From: Lentzea alba
GTDB taxonomy: Bacteria > Actinomycetota > Actinomycetes > Mycobacteriales > Pseudonocardiaceae
DNA: 64,000 nucleotides
Direction of reading: 5' to 3'
Assembly: GCF_011067745.1 (NCBI RefSeq)
Contig: NZ_JAAMPJ010000004.1
Span: forward strand, 1 to 64,000
Below are positions 7,567 through 15,455 of the stretch, piece by piece (position 1 is the stretch's first letter; each line of letters opens with the position of its first letter). A program made the position numbers and the translations under genes. The notes beneath the pieces are model-generated. The model searched no databases. It was not told where the DNA came from and worked only from the letters and a program-made list of their open reading frames with translations.

Positions 7567-8705
7567 AGCGTGGGCGTCCTGCCGCTCGTGACGTAGGTGC
7601 GAATGAGGAAGTTGGACAGTTCTTGAATGTGCTTGGGGACGTTCTCGATGGTGTTCCACTTCATGTCGAGTTCCTCCCAGGTACCGCTGGTCCACCGGCA
7701 GTGCGGGGCAACCTTCGCGAGTTCGCGACGCACCAACTCGGGAGCGTCCTCACGCAGCGGATCCACCGCAGTCAGTACTCGATCCATCAGCTTGCCCATA
7801 GCCCGGATTCCTGCACCGTGGCTCAGTCTGCTCTTGGTCGCAGGTTTGCCCCACGCTTCGGGGAAGGTGTCCTTCACCGCTGTCCAGTAGACGGTCAGTG
7901 CCCGCCACACTCCCTCTACATCGGTGTCGCCGCTGATCACGTTGCGATACTGGAACAGGCAACCAGCGTCTTTGAGCGAATCCTCGAGCATCTTGACGAC
8001 GATGCTGTCGGTAATCACTGCGGACTGCCGCGCTTTCGGATCTGTCGACGTGCGGATGATCAGGCCGTGGAACGGCGACTGGTCGTTCTGGTTGAGCATG
8101 TTGCACAGCCGCGACGCTAGTTGCTTGAGCGTCAGCCTCCGCGGAAGTTCTGTGGTGACCTCGGGCAAAAGTTCGGTGACCAGGCTACGAGGTAGAGGCT
8201 TGGTCGTGTTGACCCGGATGAACTGATCGCGCTGCACCGACACCTCGTCCGCGATGAACGCGGTGATCGGGACTGGGAAGTTCTTGTTCGCTGCTTGTGA
8301 GAGAGCGAGCGCGCGCTGCTGTCCGTCGACGATCCATCCCGGCTTCGAACGGCCAGGAGGCACGAGGGGAATTTCGATCATGCCTGCGGTCGCGTAGCCG
8401 TCGGTCGTCTTAGGTCCTCTGCTGCTGGTGAAGCGGACATCGGATGACAACGCGAGGATGATCGGGTTCGGGAACAACACCTCGCGGCCGTTGAGGTACT
8501 CGACGATCTCCTGCACGTGGGCACGTACCGGTGGACGCTGGTAGCCGATCAGATCGCCGGCGTCGTCGCGGTTGACCCTGGAGATCTCCGCAACCTGGAG
8601 GATCTCAGCGGCGGTCAAGGTGAAGAGATACAGCGGTCGCTTCGGAGTCTGCTCGACCTGCAGAGCGCGTCGTGCGATCAAAAGAGTGGAGGGGTTCGCC
8701 ATCAT
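7563..8705 (-). CDS. dpdB: DpdB-like DGQHR-domain protein (copy 2)
   Basis: This 380-residue paralogue of the 5168-6331 product shares the same order of motifs: an ExxxxxRPLYLFTLTAAEI N-terminus, GYQRPPVRAHVQEI, then KPGWIVDGQQRALAL (DGQQR at 127-131) and QFIRVNTTKPLPRSLVTELLP. Two Met codons open the gene (8705 and 8702); the second overlaps the dpdC stop. It precedes dpdA with a four-base overlap, so the order is dpdC, dpdB-2, dpdA, dpdB-1. The two copies are clearly diverged (many substitutions outside the motifs), which argues against a recent duplication. It presumably assists DpdA, possibly as the primary DpdB. Confidence 0.85.
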   Translation of the reverse strand: MMANPSTLLIARRALQVEQTPKRPLYLFTLTAAEILQVAEISRVNRDDAGDLIGYQRPPVRAHVQEIVEYLNGREVLFPNPIILALSSDVRFTSSRGPKTTDGYATAGMIEIPLVPPGRSKPGWIVDGQQRALALSQAANKNFPVPITAFIADEVSVQRDQFIRVNTTKPLPRSLVTELLPEVTTELPRRLTLKQLASRLCNMLNQNDQSPFHGLIIRTSTDPKARQSAVITDSIVVKMLEDSLKDAGCLFQYRNVISGDTDVEGVWRALTVYWTAVKDTFPEAWGKPATKSRLSHGAGIRAMGKLMDRVLTAVDPLREDAPELVRRELAKVAPHCRWTSGTWEELDMKWNTIENVPKHIQELSNFLIRTYVTSGRTPTL

Positions 8706-9616
8706 CCGCTCCCGACAGTATTCCGGAACAGCTGGCGAAACCGGCCTTGTTCGCAGGCAAATCCGGCATCCCGAAGCTCACGCAGCATGGAAGTGTGCGT
8801 GCTCCTCGGAGTTAGCCGTTCAGCGATGAAGTTCAGCACCTCGGCGTCACTCATCGGCACACGTTCGAACTTGCGGCGTGGTGCGCTGGCCGAACGCAAC
8901 CGCAGCAGATGTTCGGTGAGGACCGGCCTGCTCAGGTCATTGCCTTCGAGCAGATTCGCGGCGATGCGCACGTTCAGCGAGCCGAGGCTACCACCCAAGG
9001 TGTTCTGCAATCTGGCGTCAGTCGGCAGGAGGTATCGGTCCCACTCACCCGCTGACGACGCATTCGCGGAGATGATCGACATCCGCTCCGGGTTCCGGAG
9101 GTGGCTGGCGGCGTTGACGATGTCCGGTCCGATCGCACGCAGGTAGCTGCTGGACAGCACGACCACGAAAGTCGCGTTGGGATCCATGTCTGCCAGCGTG
9201 GCCAGCGAACGTGGTGCAGTCGTGCCAGGACCTCGCCAAGTTGTCAGGTACTGCCACCACTGCTGGATCTTTGCAGTCGTGTTGCCGACGCTGTCAGGTT
9301 GATCTGTAGCGAACGTCGCCGCGTACGGCCGCAGTTCCGCGTCAAGCGGCACCAAGCCGTAGCCGGCCGAGCAGATCCAGGTACGGGCGTTTTCGACCTT
9401 GGTCTGGAGTGTCCGTGCGATCTGCCACTGGTCGCCTGCGTACAACTGCCCAGCTGGCACCGCTGGAGCATCGGAACTGCTCAAGCGTTTGATCCATGCG
9501 TCGAACCGGCTAGCGGTGCCAAGCTGGGTCAAGCTGCGCAGTTGGAGTTCTTCCGGAACGGCACGTTGCTTGCGATTGGTGCAGGTGACGATGATGTGTA
9601 CACGAGACGCGCGCAT
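8702..9616 (-). CDS. dpdC: DpdC-like protein (YaaA/DUF328-like), putative dPreQ0-to-dADG converting enzyme
   Basis: The 304-residue product starts at ATG 9616, which shares its A with the folE2 stop (TGATG). Residues 7-16 (HIIVTCTNRK) and 82-102 (CSAGYGLVPL through ELRPYAATF) resemble the C-S-x-x-K and 'SA.yGLv.pd..i.PY' motifs of YaaA/DUF328-like proteins, the family to which DpdC has been assigned. In studied systems DpdC converts the nitrile of dPreQ0 in DNA to the amide (dADG). Position directly between the preQ0 genes and dpdB/dpdA supports this. The C-terminal third (about 210-304) has no motif I recognise. Family assignment is by motif and context only. Confidence 0.7.
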   Translation of the reverse strand: MRASRVHIIVTCTNRKQRAVPEELQLRSLTQLGTASRFDAWIKRLSSSDAPAVPAGQLYAGDQWQIARTLQTKVENARTWICSAGYGLVPLDAELRPYAATFATDQPDSVGNTTAKIQQWWQYLTTWRGPGTTAPRSLATLADMDPNATFVVVLSSSYLRAIGPDIVNAASHLRNPERMSIISANASSAGEWDRYLLPTDARLQNTLGGSLGSLNVRIAANLLEGNDLSRPVLTEHLLRLRSASAPRRKFERVPMSDAEVLNFIAERLTPRSTHTSMLRELRDAGFACEQGRFRQLFRNTVGSG

Positions 9617-10437
9617 CAGATCATCTCGAGCGCGTATGCACCACGGCGAGGCCATTCAGTTACGGCGTAAGCCGCATGATCGTGAATGCTCTCGTCGTTG
9701 GCGGTGTGCACTCGGAACGCGCCGACACGCGCGTCCGAACGCAGTCGTCCGGCAACCGTCCGTGCCATGTCCTCTACGAAAACCGGGTTGTCGTAAGCCT
9801 GCATCGTGACAAAACGCTCGTCCGGCCGTTTCAGGAGCGGGTACACGGGGGCTGAAGCCGCTGACTCCGCCAGATCGAAGAGTTCCACCAGGCTCACTTG
9901 GTCTGCCCGGTCAGGTTGCTCTGCGAGCAGAACACCGATAGTGATGTGACCACGCTGGTTGTGCGCGCCGTAGTCACTGATCGCCTTGCTGCACGGGCAG
10001 ACACTCGTTACAGGCACAGTGACTTCGACTCGAGCTGCACTGTCGTGCTCGCCACCTGTCACGGTCCACCGGACTCGGTGGCCAAGCTTCGCACGTGCAC
10101 CGCTGACCGGAGCCAGCCGCTCGCGGAAAAACTCCGTGTCTACGGACACCTTGGCCCACGGCGCTTTCAGCTTGCGAAGCACCTCTCCGTGGACGACCTG
10201 CATACCAACAGCGCTGATCTCAGAGGCGCACTCGTGCAGGATCTCCACGAACCTGCTCATGTGCGTGCCCTTGACTTCAGCAGGTAGTGCGACAGCGAGC
10301 GCGAACTCGCCGATGCTCTCCTGCTTGTCGCCACCGTGATCCGACACCAGCACGGGGTATCGCAACCCGTTGATGCCGACCTCGTCGAGAGCGACGCCCC
10401 GTGTGTCTGTCCGGCTCTGGACGTCTTCGAGGGTCAT
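9616..10437 (-). CDS. folE2: GTP cyclohydrolase FolE2 (type IB)
   Basis: The product (273 residues from ATG 10437) has the FolE2 hallmark [20 protein letters not shown] (C147, C149) and the C-terminal [14 protein letters not shown] segment. FolE2 converts GTP to dihydroneopterin triphosphate, the first step of both folate and 7-deazaguanine synthesis; in this cluster it feeds QueD. The frame extends upstream to 10533 but that part overlaps queD and is not coding-like. The ATG overlaps the queD stop by four bases. A second, housekeeping FolE is expected elsewhere in the genome, so this copy is probably dedicated to the DNA-modification pathway. Confidence 0.92.
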   Translation of the reverse strand: MTLEDVQSRTDTRGVALDEVGINGLRYPVLVSDHGGDKQESIGEFALAVALPAEVKGTHMSRFVEILHECASEISAVGMQVVHGEVLRKLKAPWAKVSVDTEFFRERLAPVSGARAKLGHRVRWTVTGGEHDSAARVEVTVPVTSVCPCSKAISDYGAHNQRGHITIGVLLAEQPDRADQVSLVELFDLAESAASAPVYPLLKRPDERFVTMQAYDNPVFVEDMARTVAGRLRSDARVGAFRVHTANDESIHDHAAYAVTEWPRRGAYALEMI

Positions 10438-10793
10438 GCCGCATCTCCCCGGTACACACAGCCAGACGTGCAAGTCTCCCTGACTACGATCTTGGACAGC
10501 GGAAGCTCGTCGATGAGCCGATCCCAGATCCACCTGGCCAGGTTCTCACTGGTGGGGTTTTCAAGACCGGGAACGTCGTTCAGGTAGTGATGATCGAGTT
10601 CAGCGTCGATCGGCACGAACGCCTTTTTCAGGTCGCCGAAGTCCATGACCCAGCCTGCACGTGTATCGACGTCGCCTGAGACGTGCACTTCGACCCGATA
10701 CGAGTGTCCGTGCAGTCGCGCGCACTTGTGACCCTCCGGAACGTTCGGCAGCCGGTGCGCGGCCTCGAAGGTGAACTCGCGGAAGATCTCCAT
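10434..10793 (-). CDS. queD: QueD, 6-carboxy-5,6,7,8-tetrahydropterin synthase
   Basis: This is a compact 119-residue QueD. It has [32 protein letters not shown] zinc and substrate residues (H13, C24, H28, H30), the DHHYLND block at 67-73, PTSENLA at 80-86 and a closing VRET segment. It converts dihydroneopterin triphosphate to 6-carboxytetrahydropterin. Start is ATG 10793, which overlaps the queE stop (ATGA); the open frame continues upstream but inside queE. It is the third gene of the queC-E-D-folE2 block. Confidence 0.93.
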   Translation of the reverse strand: MEIFREFTFEAAHRLPNVPEGHKCARLHGHSYRVEVHVSGDVDTRAGWVMDFGDLKKAFVPIDAELDHHYLNDVPGLENPTSENLARWIWDRLIDELPLSKIVVRETCTSGCVYRGDAA

Positions 10794-11434
10794 CAAGCGA
10801 TTCCTAGATACTTGTGCGTTTGCAGACTGAGACTCCACTGTGGATTCTGCAAGCAGTACTCAACAGCGGACTTGGTGTTGGCCTCGACATCGGGGCCATC
10901 CATCGGCTGAAGTCTGAGGTGGGTGAAGTCAAGATCTTCGAAGAGCGCTGGCGGTGCAGCGAGTTGGGGGTAGACCAGCTTGAGTTCGTCCCCAGACGTG
11001 AGTACCAGTTCAGCGCCCGCTTTGGGACTCACACAGATCCAGTCCAGACCAGGCGGGGCAGGCTTGGTGCCGTTAGTCTCCACGGCGATCTCGAAACCTG
11101 CGTCGTGCAACGCGTCGACCAGCGCGGTGTCGAGTTGCATCAGAGGTTCGCCGCCAGTGCACACGACAAACCGCTTGGCACGCGGACTGGCGAGCCCTGA
11201 CCACGCTCGGCTGATGGCATCGGTCAAAGCATCAGCAGTGCGGAACATCCCGCCGCCTGGACCGTTCGTACCAACGAAGTCCGTGTCGCAGAACTGACAG
11301 ATGGCTTTGCCTCGTCCGGACTCCCGGCCGTTCCAGAGGTTGCACCCCGCGAAACGGCAGAACACCGCGGGGCGGCCGGCATGAGAGCCTTCGCCCTGCA
11401 GCGTGTAGAAGATCTCCTTGACCTGATAGGTCAC
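10793..11434 (-). CDS. queE: QueE, 7-carboxy-7-deazaguanine synthase (radical SAM)
   Basis: The 213-residue protein begins [16 protein letters not shown], the usual QueE N-terminus. It has the atypical radical-SAM cluster motif C31-x14-C46-xx-C49, a known variant of the CxxxCxxC loop in Que[15 protein letters not shown] (about 108-121) is the glycine-rich SAM motif and AVETNGT is conserved. It rearranges 6-carboxytetrahydropterin to 7-carboxy-7-deazaguanine. Its stop overlaps the queD start, and its ATG (11434) overlaps the queC stop, so the four preQ0 genes are coupled. Confidence 0.94.
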   Translation of the reverse strand: MTYQVKEIFYTLQGEGSHAGRPAVFCRFAGCNLWNGRESGRGKAICQFCDTDFVGTNGPGGGMFRTADALTDAISRAWSGLASPRAKRFVVCTGGEPLMQLDTALVDALHDAGFEIAVETNGTKPAPPGLDWICVSPKAGAELVLTSGDELKLVYPQLAAPPALFEDLDFTHLRLQPMDGPDVEANTKSAVEYCLQNPQWSLSLQTHKYLGIA

Positions 11435-12162
11435 GTGTTCACCGACTCTGACAGCACGGGGTCGGTGAGGCCGAGGTCCTCAAACCCGCGCTTGCGGAGC
11501 AAGCACGAGTCACACGTGGCGCACGCCTGTCCCGAAGGACCGGGGTCGTAGCACGAGTGGGTGATCGAGTAGTCGACACCGAGCTCCAGACCTCGCTGGA
11601 TCGTCTGGGCCTTGGTGAGATCGACAAGGGGGGCGTACACACGGAACTTCATGCCACCATCAGCCCCTGCGACCGTGCCGAGAGTGGCGGCTTCCTCGAA
11701 CTTGTCGAGGAAGGGACGCCGACAGTCCGGGTAGCCACTGTAGTCAAGAGCGTTCGCACCGATGAAGATGTCCGTCGCACCCACGGTCTCTGCCCAGCCC
11801 GCCGCTACGGACAGGAAGATCAGATTACGTGCCGGTACATACGTGATGGGCGCTGAACTTGAGTCGAGCTGATCGACACTGTCGTGGTGCGGAACATCGA
11901 TGTCGTCAGTCAGAGCGGAGCCGCCGATCGCTCGCATTCCGAGATCGAACACGATGTGTCGCGCTGCGCCGAGCTGCCTGGCGACTCGGTGCGCGGCAGC
12001 CAACTCAACGGTGTGCCGCTGGCCATAGCTGAAGCTCAGCGCGTACGTCTCATAGCCCTCTGCGTTGGCGATGGCCAAGACTGTCGCCGAGTCCAGGCCT
12101 CCGCTGAGCAGCACAACAGCCCTGCGGGGTTGGTCCACCGTTGCCTCCAAGATCAGATCCAT
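11431..12162 (-). CDS. queC: QueC, 7-cyano-7-deazaguanine (preQ0) synthase
   Basis: The ATP pyrophosphatase motif SGGLDS is at residues 20-25, TYVPARNLIF and GANALDYSGYPDCR are QueC signatures, and the zinc-binding C-terminus has HSCYDP, GQACATCDSC. It ligates ammonia to 7-carboxy-7-deazaguanine to give preQ0, the base inserted by DpdA. I chose ATG 12162 (MDLILEATVD, 243 residues); TTG/GTG codons at 12186/12183 are alternatives with no better ribosome site. It is the first gene of the second dpd operon, so its promoter should lie in the 12163-12426 stretch, where I could not pick a convincing -35/-10 pair. Confidence 0.93.
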   Translation of the reverse strand: MDLILEATVDQPRRAVVLLSGGLDSATVLAIANAEGYETYALSFSYGQRHTVELAAAHRVARQLGAARHIVFDLGMRAIGGSALTDDIDVPHHDSVDQLDSSSAPITYVPARNLIFLSVAAGWAETVGATDIFIGANALDYSGYPDCRRPFLDKFEEAATLGTVAGADGGMKFRVYAPLVDLTKAQTIQRGLELGVDYSITHSCYDPGPSGQACATCDSCLLRKRGFEDLGLTDPVLSESVNT

Positions 12163-12426
12163 ACCTGCGATCAGGCGGATCACCAAAACTGTGACGGTAT
12201 CAAGATCGTAGCAGTGCAGTTTTCATACGCTCGCAGCGCGCCTGTGTAGTTTCCGAGTTCTTCCTTGGCCGGAAACTGTACCGCCGAAGCTTGGCGATCT
12301 TGGGGAGTTCGGGACGTGTCGCGCGGCTGATCCGCTGGCCCGTGACGCAACTCGACGATCGAAGCCAGCGCAGGGACACCAGCCGACGGGCCATCCTGTA
12401 AAGATCGTCGAGCGTACATTCTGCGG

Positions 12427-12744
12427 TCAGCGCATGTCGTGCGCCCAGCCCTGACGAGGCCTACCGGGCGGTCTGCGATCGAAGCGGCTCTGCGGCCGCG
12501 TGCCAGTGAAGTCGTGGGAATCCGACGCGACGTGCCAGTGTTCAGCGTGTTGCTCACGGACGCGAGTACATGCCACGAGGCCCAGTAGGTAGGCACTCTG
12601 CCGACAGGAAAGTTGCCGGCCATGGGGGCGTGACGTCAGGCGCACAGTGTTGGCTCCGTCGGTCGCCTTGAGCCACACGTGCAAGACGGGAGTAGGTACC
12701 GATGATCTTGCTGTCGAGGTGCCGTCGTGGCTATTCTGCTTCAT
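12427..12744 (-). CDS. Possible small hypothetical protein
   Basis: This 105-codon frame has a good third-position GC bias over its central part and reads plausibly (LHVWLKATDG, RLTSRPHGRQLSCRQSAYLLGLVACTRVREQHAEHWHVASDS). Its ATG overlaps the end of the small frame at 12731-12865 by 14 bases. No family is recognised. It lies in the gap between dpdD and queC, on the same strand, so it might link the two dpd blocks into a single transcript or be a remnant. Downstream, 12163-12426 holds no gene I can support and probably contains the queC promoter. Confidence 0.35.
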   Translation of the reverse strand: MKQNSHDGTSTARSSVPTPVLHVWLKATDGANTVRLTSRPHGRQLSCRQSAYLLGLVACTRVREQHAEHWHVASDSHDFTGTRPQSRFDRRPPGRPRQGWAHDMR

Positions 12745-12865
12745 CAGCGGCTGGCGCTACCAGGAGCGTTGGAACGCCGCATTCTTCTGCCAGTGCAATC
12801 AGTTCCGAAAGCTGCTGGGCGCTGAGCCGCTGTTGAAAGTCGTGCGCCCTCGTTAGAACGTCCAT
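12731..12865 (-). CDS. Possible 44-residue ORF downstream of dpdD
   Basis: ATG 12865 opens MDVLTRAHDFQQRLSAQQLS, continuing ELIALAEECGVPTLLVAP to a TAG at 12731-12733. It reads as an amphipathic helix followed by a strand and begins 78 bases after the dpdD stop on the same strand. There is no convincing Shine-Dalgarno sequence and no recognised family. It may be a small protein or the N-terminus of a gene broken into this and the 12427-12744 frame by a frameshift. Confidence 0.3.
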   Translation of the reverse strand: MDVLTRAHDFQQRLSAQQLSELIALAEECGVPTLLVAPAADEAE

Positions 12866-12942
12866 GATCACAGTAAGTCGTACGTCGGCATCAGAGCGGG
12901 GCGTTAAGCAGTCGCGCCGAGACAGAACAACGACGACTCAAG

Positions 12943-14937
12943 CTATCCGTACCGCCTCCTCAGTTCTGCCAGCGTTGTGCGGAGCAGCGAGGCAGACCCG
13001 CTTCCGTCCACGTAGGCGATCTTCTCGCTACTGGTGTGACCGGAGATGAATCCGGTCGCAGCGTGCTTCGCGCATCGAGTGATCAACACGACCAGATCGG
13101 CGTTCTGCACCCACTGGCGCAGACGAGGTCCGCCGACGTGGTCGGACGAACTCGTGACGCGGGCATTCGGTGCAATGGAGCGGAGTTGCTCGGTCACCCG
13201 CCCCAGAACCTTCTCATCGAGTGAGTAGAGAAGGACGTTCACATTCGCGGAGTGCCACGCCTCCGACTCCGCGTGCTCGTCGCCTAGTTCGGTCTGCCAA
13301 GGCAGTCCGAGTCCGAGCTCTCCGTCGAGCACACGGGCAAAGGCGATGTCCGCCAGGTCCAGTCGTTCCGAATGCCGAGAGAGTGGGGTCAGCAGTCGGT
13401 AGCCCAGTTGTTGCCGCGCGACTTCATCTGGGCACGCCGACAACACCAGCGAGTCGACGATGTCCAGTACGGCAGACGCCCGCTCCGGCGCAACCCAGCG
13501 ATCAGACTCCGAGCCAATCTCCCGGAGCAGGTGCTCGTAATCGTCGGCGTTCGGTGCACCGCGCAGTGCGACCCCGAGGAGCGCCTGGATCACCAACAGG
13601 TCGCCAGGTTTGAATCGGCTGTGGGTGAGGGCGTTGAGGATGAACGCCTCCGCACTGCGGCCTGCCGGATCGTCGTACCCGGTGGCCTCCAGGAAGGCAC
13701 CTACTGCGCTCCACGCCTGCTCAGCAGCTTCATCCCCCAGGCCGTCCAACAAGCCAGCAATCTCATCGTCGTTCTGGGCGGGCGACGGCCAGTCCTGCCA
13801 ACCAGCCTCCCTGAGCACGTTGCGCACAGCCGGGGAGTTGTCGGACATCGCCGCCACCAACTCACTCCAGGAGGAGATCACTGGCTGTGGCTCAGGAGTG
13901 ATCACTGTGTCAGGAGAGCCATCCCCGAGCCTACTCAGCAGTTCTGTGCGCACCGCCTCAGGAAGCTCCTCGAACCGCCCCAGGTTCTGCAGCGCGTCAT
14001 TCGCGTGCTTGAGCAGATTGTGATCATCACGGATGACTCCTGCGAGCACTGCGATGGTCAACGCACCGGTCGAACGGAGCCTGAGCGGCCCGTTCAACAA
14101 CTCATCCAGGTGAGTTCCGGTGTCACACAACGACTGGATCGCAGCCTCCAGGCCGCCGGCCGCGAGGTGGTCCTCGACCGCACTGAAGTACAGGGATTCC
14201 AAGAGGGCTTCGCGCACCGGGGTCGGAGGCTCCTGCCGGATGATGTCTGCCAGGCGAGGCAGTGCCTGGATCTCAGCGTCCTTACCTAGCCGGTTGAGCC
14301 GTTTGATCGTCAGGTAGGCCAGGTTGCTCGCATCCAGACCGCCGGTGTCCCGCAGTTGGTCGAGGATCACCGCTGAACTCGCCTCACCGCCGGCGGCCAG
14401 CGCAGCGTCGAACTCCGCCAGGAGTCTGCCGGTGGGTTTCACAACGTGCCACGACCGCGTCGGCCGCCTCGCGAGCACCTGCTGCATCAGGCACATCGCG
14501 TCGGTCAACCTCGCCCGCCGCTTCGGCACCGGGCCCGCACTGAGGCGGAACACCGCTGCGGGGCTCATGGACTCGAGCAGGATTCGCTCAACCTCCACTC
14601 TAGAGTCAAGTCGAACGGGGCGTTCCATTGACGCATCGACGAGGTGGCTAGGACCCGCGAATGCCTTGATGAGTTCCGCTGTGGGGACGACATCCTCGCG
14701 CTTGTCCACCGCCACGTAGATGACGAAGGTGTCCATCGACTTCTTCAGCGAGGGCAATACCAGCGGGATGTCCGACCGCTGCAGGGCGATGTCGACGAAC
14801 GGCCTGGTGCGGTCCGCCCATTCGTAGCCCTCGGCCATGTCCGGCCATGCATCGTTGACCGCTGCCGCGAAGAACGCTTCCAGCAGCGTCCGGGTAGATT
14901 CGAGTGTTCGTGGTGAAACAGCCTCGATCTCGGTCAC
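12943..14937 (-). CDS. dpdD: DpdD-like protein of the dpd restriction module
   Basis: The 664-residue product starts at GTG 14937, which overlaps the dpdK stop (GTGA); a TTG at 14952 is an alternative. Most of the protein is leucine-rich and helical, with no catalytic motif I recognise. The C-terminal ~90 residues (NVNVLLYSLDEKVL, then SSSDHVGGPRLRQWVQNADLVVLITRCAKHA in pieces) look like a Rossmann-type DUF2325-like end that senses or binds a small ligand; this is by appearance only. Identification as DpdD rests on its position after the E-F-G-H-I-J-K run and on overall size. In studied clusters the D-K genes are needed for restriction of unmodified DNA. Confidence 0.65.
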   Translation of the reverse strand: MTEIEAVSPRTLESTRTLLEAFFAAAVNDAWPDMAEGYEWADRTRPFVDIALQRSDIPLVLPSLKKSMDTFVIYVAVDKREDVVPTAELIKAFAGPSHLVDASMERPVRLDSRVEVERILLESMSPAAVFRLSAGPVPKRRARLTDAMCLMQQVLARRPTRSWHVVKPTGRLLAEFDAALAAGGEASSAVILDQLRDTGGLDASNLAYLTIKRLNRLGKDAEIQALPRLADIIRQEPPTPVREALLESLYFSAVEDHLAAGGLEAAIQSLCDTGTHLDELLNGPLRLRSTGALTIAVLAGVIRDDHNLLKHANDALQNLGRFEELPEAVRTELLSRLGDGSPDTVITPEPQPVISSWSELVAAMSDNSPAVRNVLREAGWQDWPSPAQNDDEIAGLLDGLGDEAAEQAWSAVGAFLEATGYDDPAGRSAEAFILNALTHSRFKPGDLLVIQALLGVALRGAPNADDYEHLLREIGSESDRWVAPERASAVLDIVDSLVLSACPDEVARQQLGYRLLTPLSRHSERLDLADIAFARVLDGELGLGLPWQTELGDEHAESEAWHSANVNVLLYSLDEKVLGRVTEQLRSIAPNARVTSSSDHVGGPRLRQWVQNADLVVLITRCAKHAATGFISGHTSSEKIAYVDGSGSASLLRTTLAELRRRYG

Positions 14938-15455
14938 GTCGCACTTTCCCAACGCCGTTCAAGGTCGATTCGTGCCTGGCCGGGCTCACGCCCACCTTGG
15001 TTGTAGATGACCGCCTCGTCGTTCAGCGACATACCGCGAATCGTGAAATTCATGGATCCCGTCAGCAGCCACTCCTGCCCGCAGAGTGTCTTCTCGTGGA
15101 CCTCAGATGCCTGTATGATCTTCAGCCGTCCACGAGGTGCCACGGCCTTCAACCGGTGCAAGAAGGGTTCGTTGTGGGCATCGGGGCGGGTCACGACGTG
15201 GATGTGAGCTCCTGCCGAGTTGATCCTGGCCAGTGCGTCGGACAACCGGCACACAGTCACCGAGTCATCTCCGAAGACGGCGTCGAACTCGCCGGCGGAG
15301 TTGTCGATCACGTCGACATCGGTTATCCATGGCGAAACCAGCCAGATCAGCGGACTGGGGACGAGCATCTCGGACAACAGCACGGCACGCAGGACCGGTG
15401 CAACCCTGATGCGCGTCTGCTCGCTTATGCGGATTGTGCGCGCGGCTGTGGTCAT
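14934..15455 (-). CDS. dpdK: DpdK, phospholipase D-like protein
   Basis: This 173-residue protein has one HxK motif of the PLD/nuclease superfamily (VH120EK122TL) followed by LLTGSMNFT (GSMNFT 133-138) and a closing NDEAVIYN segment. One motif per chain implies a dimer would form the active site, as in Nuc-type enzymes. The expected activity is phosphodiester cleavage, which makes it a candidate nuclease of the restriction arm. Its ATG overlaps the dpdJ stop and its own stop overlaps the dpdD start. Confidence 0.85.
   Translation of the reverse strand: MTTAARTIRISEQTRIRVAPVLRAVLLSEMLVPSPLIWLVSPWITDVDVIDNSAGEFDAVFGDDSVTVCRLSDALARINSAGAHIHVVTRPDAHNEPFLHRLKAVAPRGRLKIIQASEVHEKTLCGQEWLLTGSMNFTIRGMSLNDEAVIYNQGGREPGQARIDLERRWESAT

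Noticed and set aside
5168-8705. DndB proteins of a phosphorothioation (dnd) system
   Set aside because: No DndA, DndC, DndD or DndE-type genes are present; the DGQHR proteins flank a TGT-like gene and preQ0 genes, which points to dpd.
12180-12623. A 147-codon minus-strand frame between dpdD and queC
   Set aside because: It overlaps the more plausible 12427-12744 frame, has mixed third-position usage and shows no recognisable segment.
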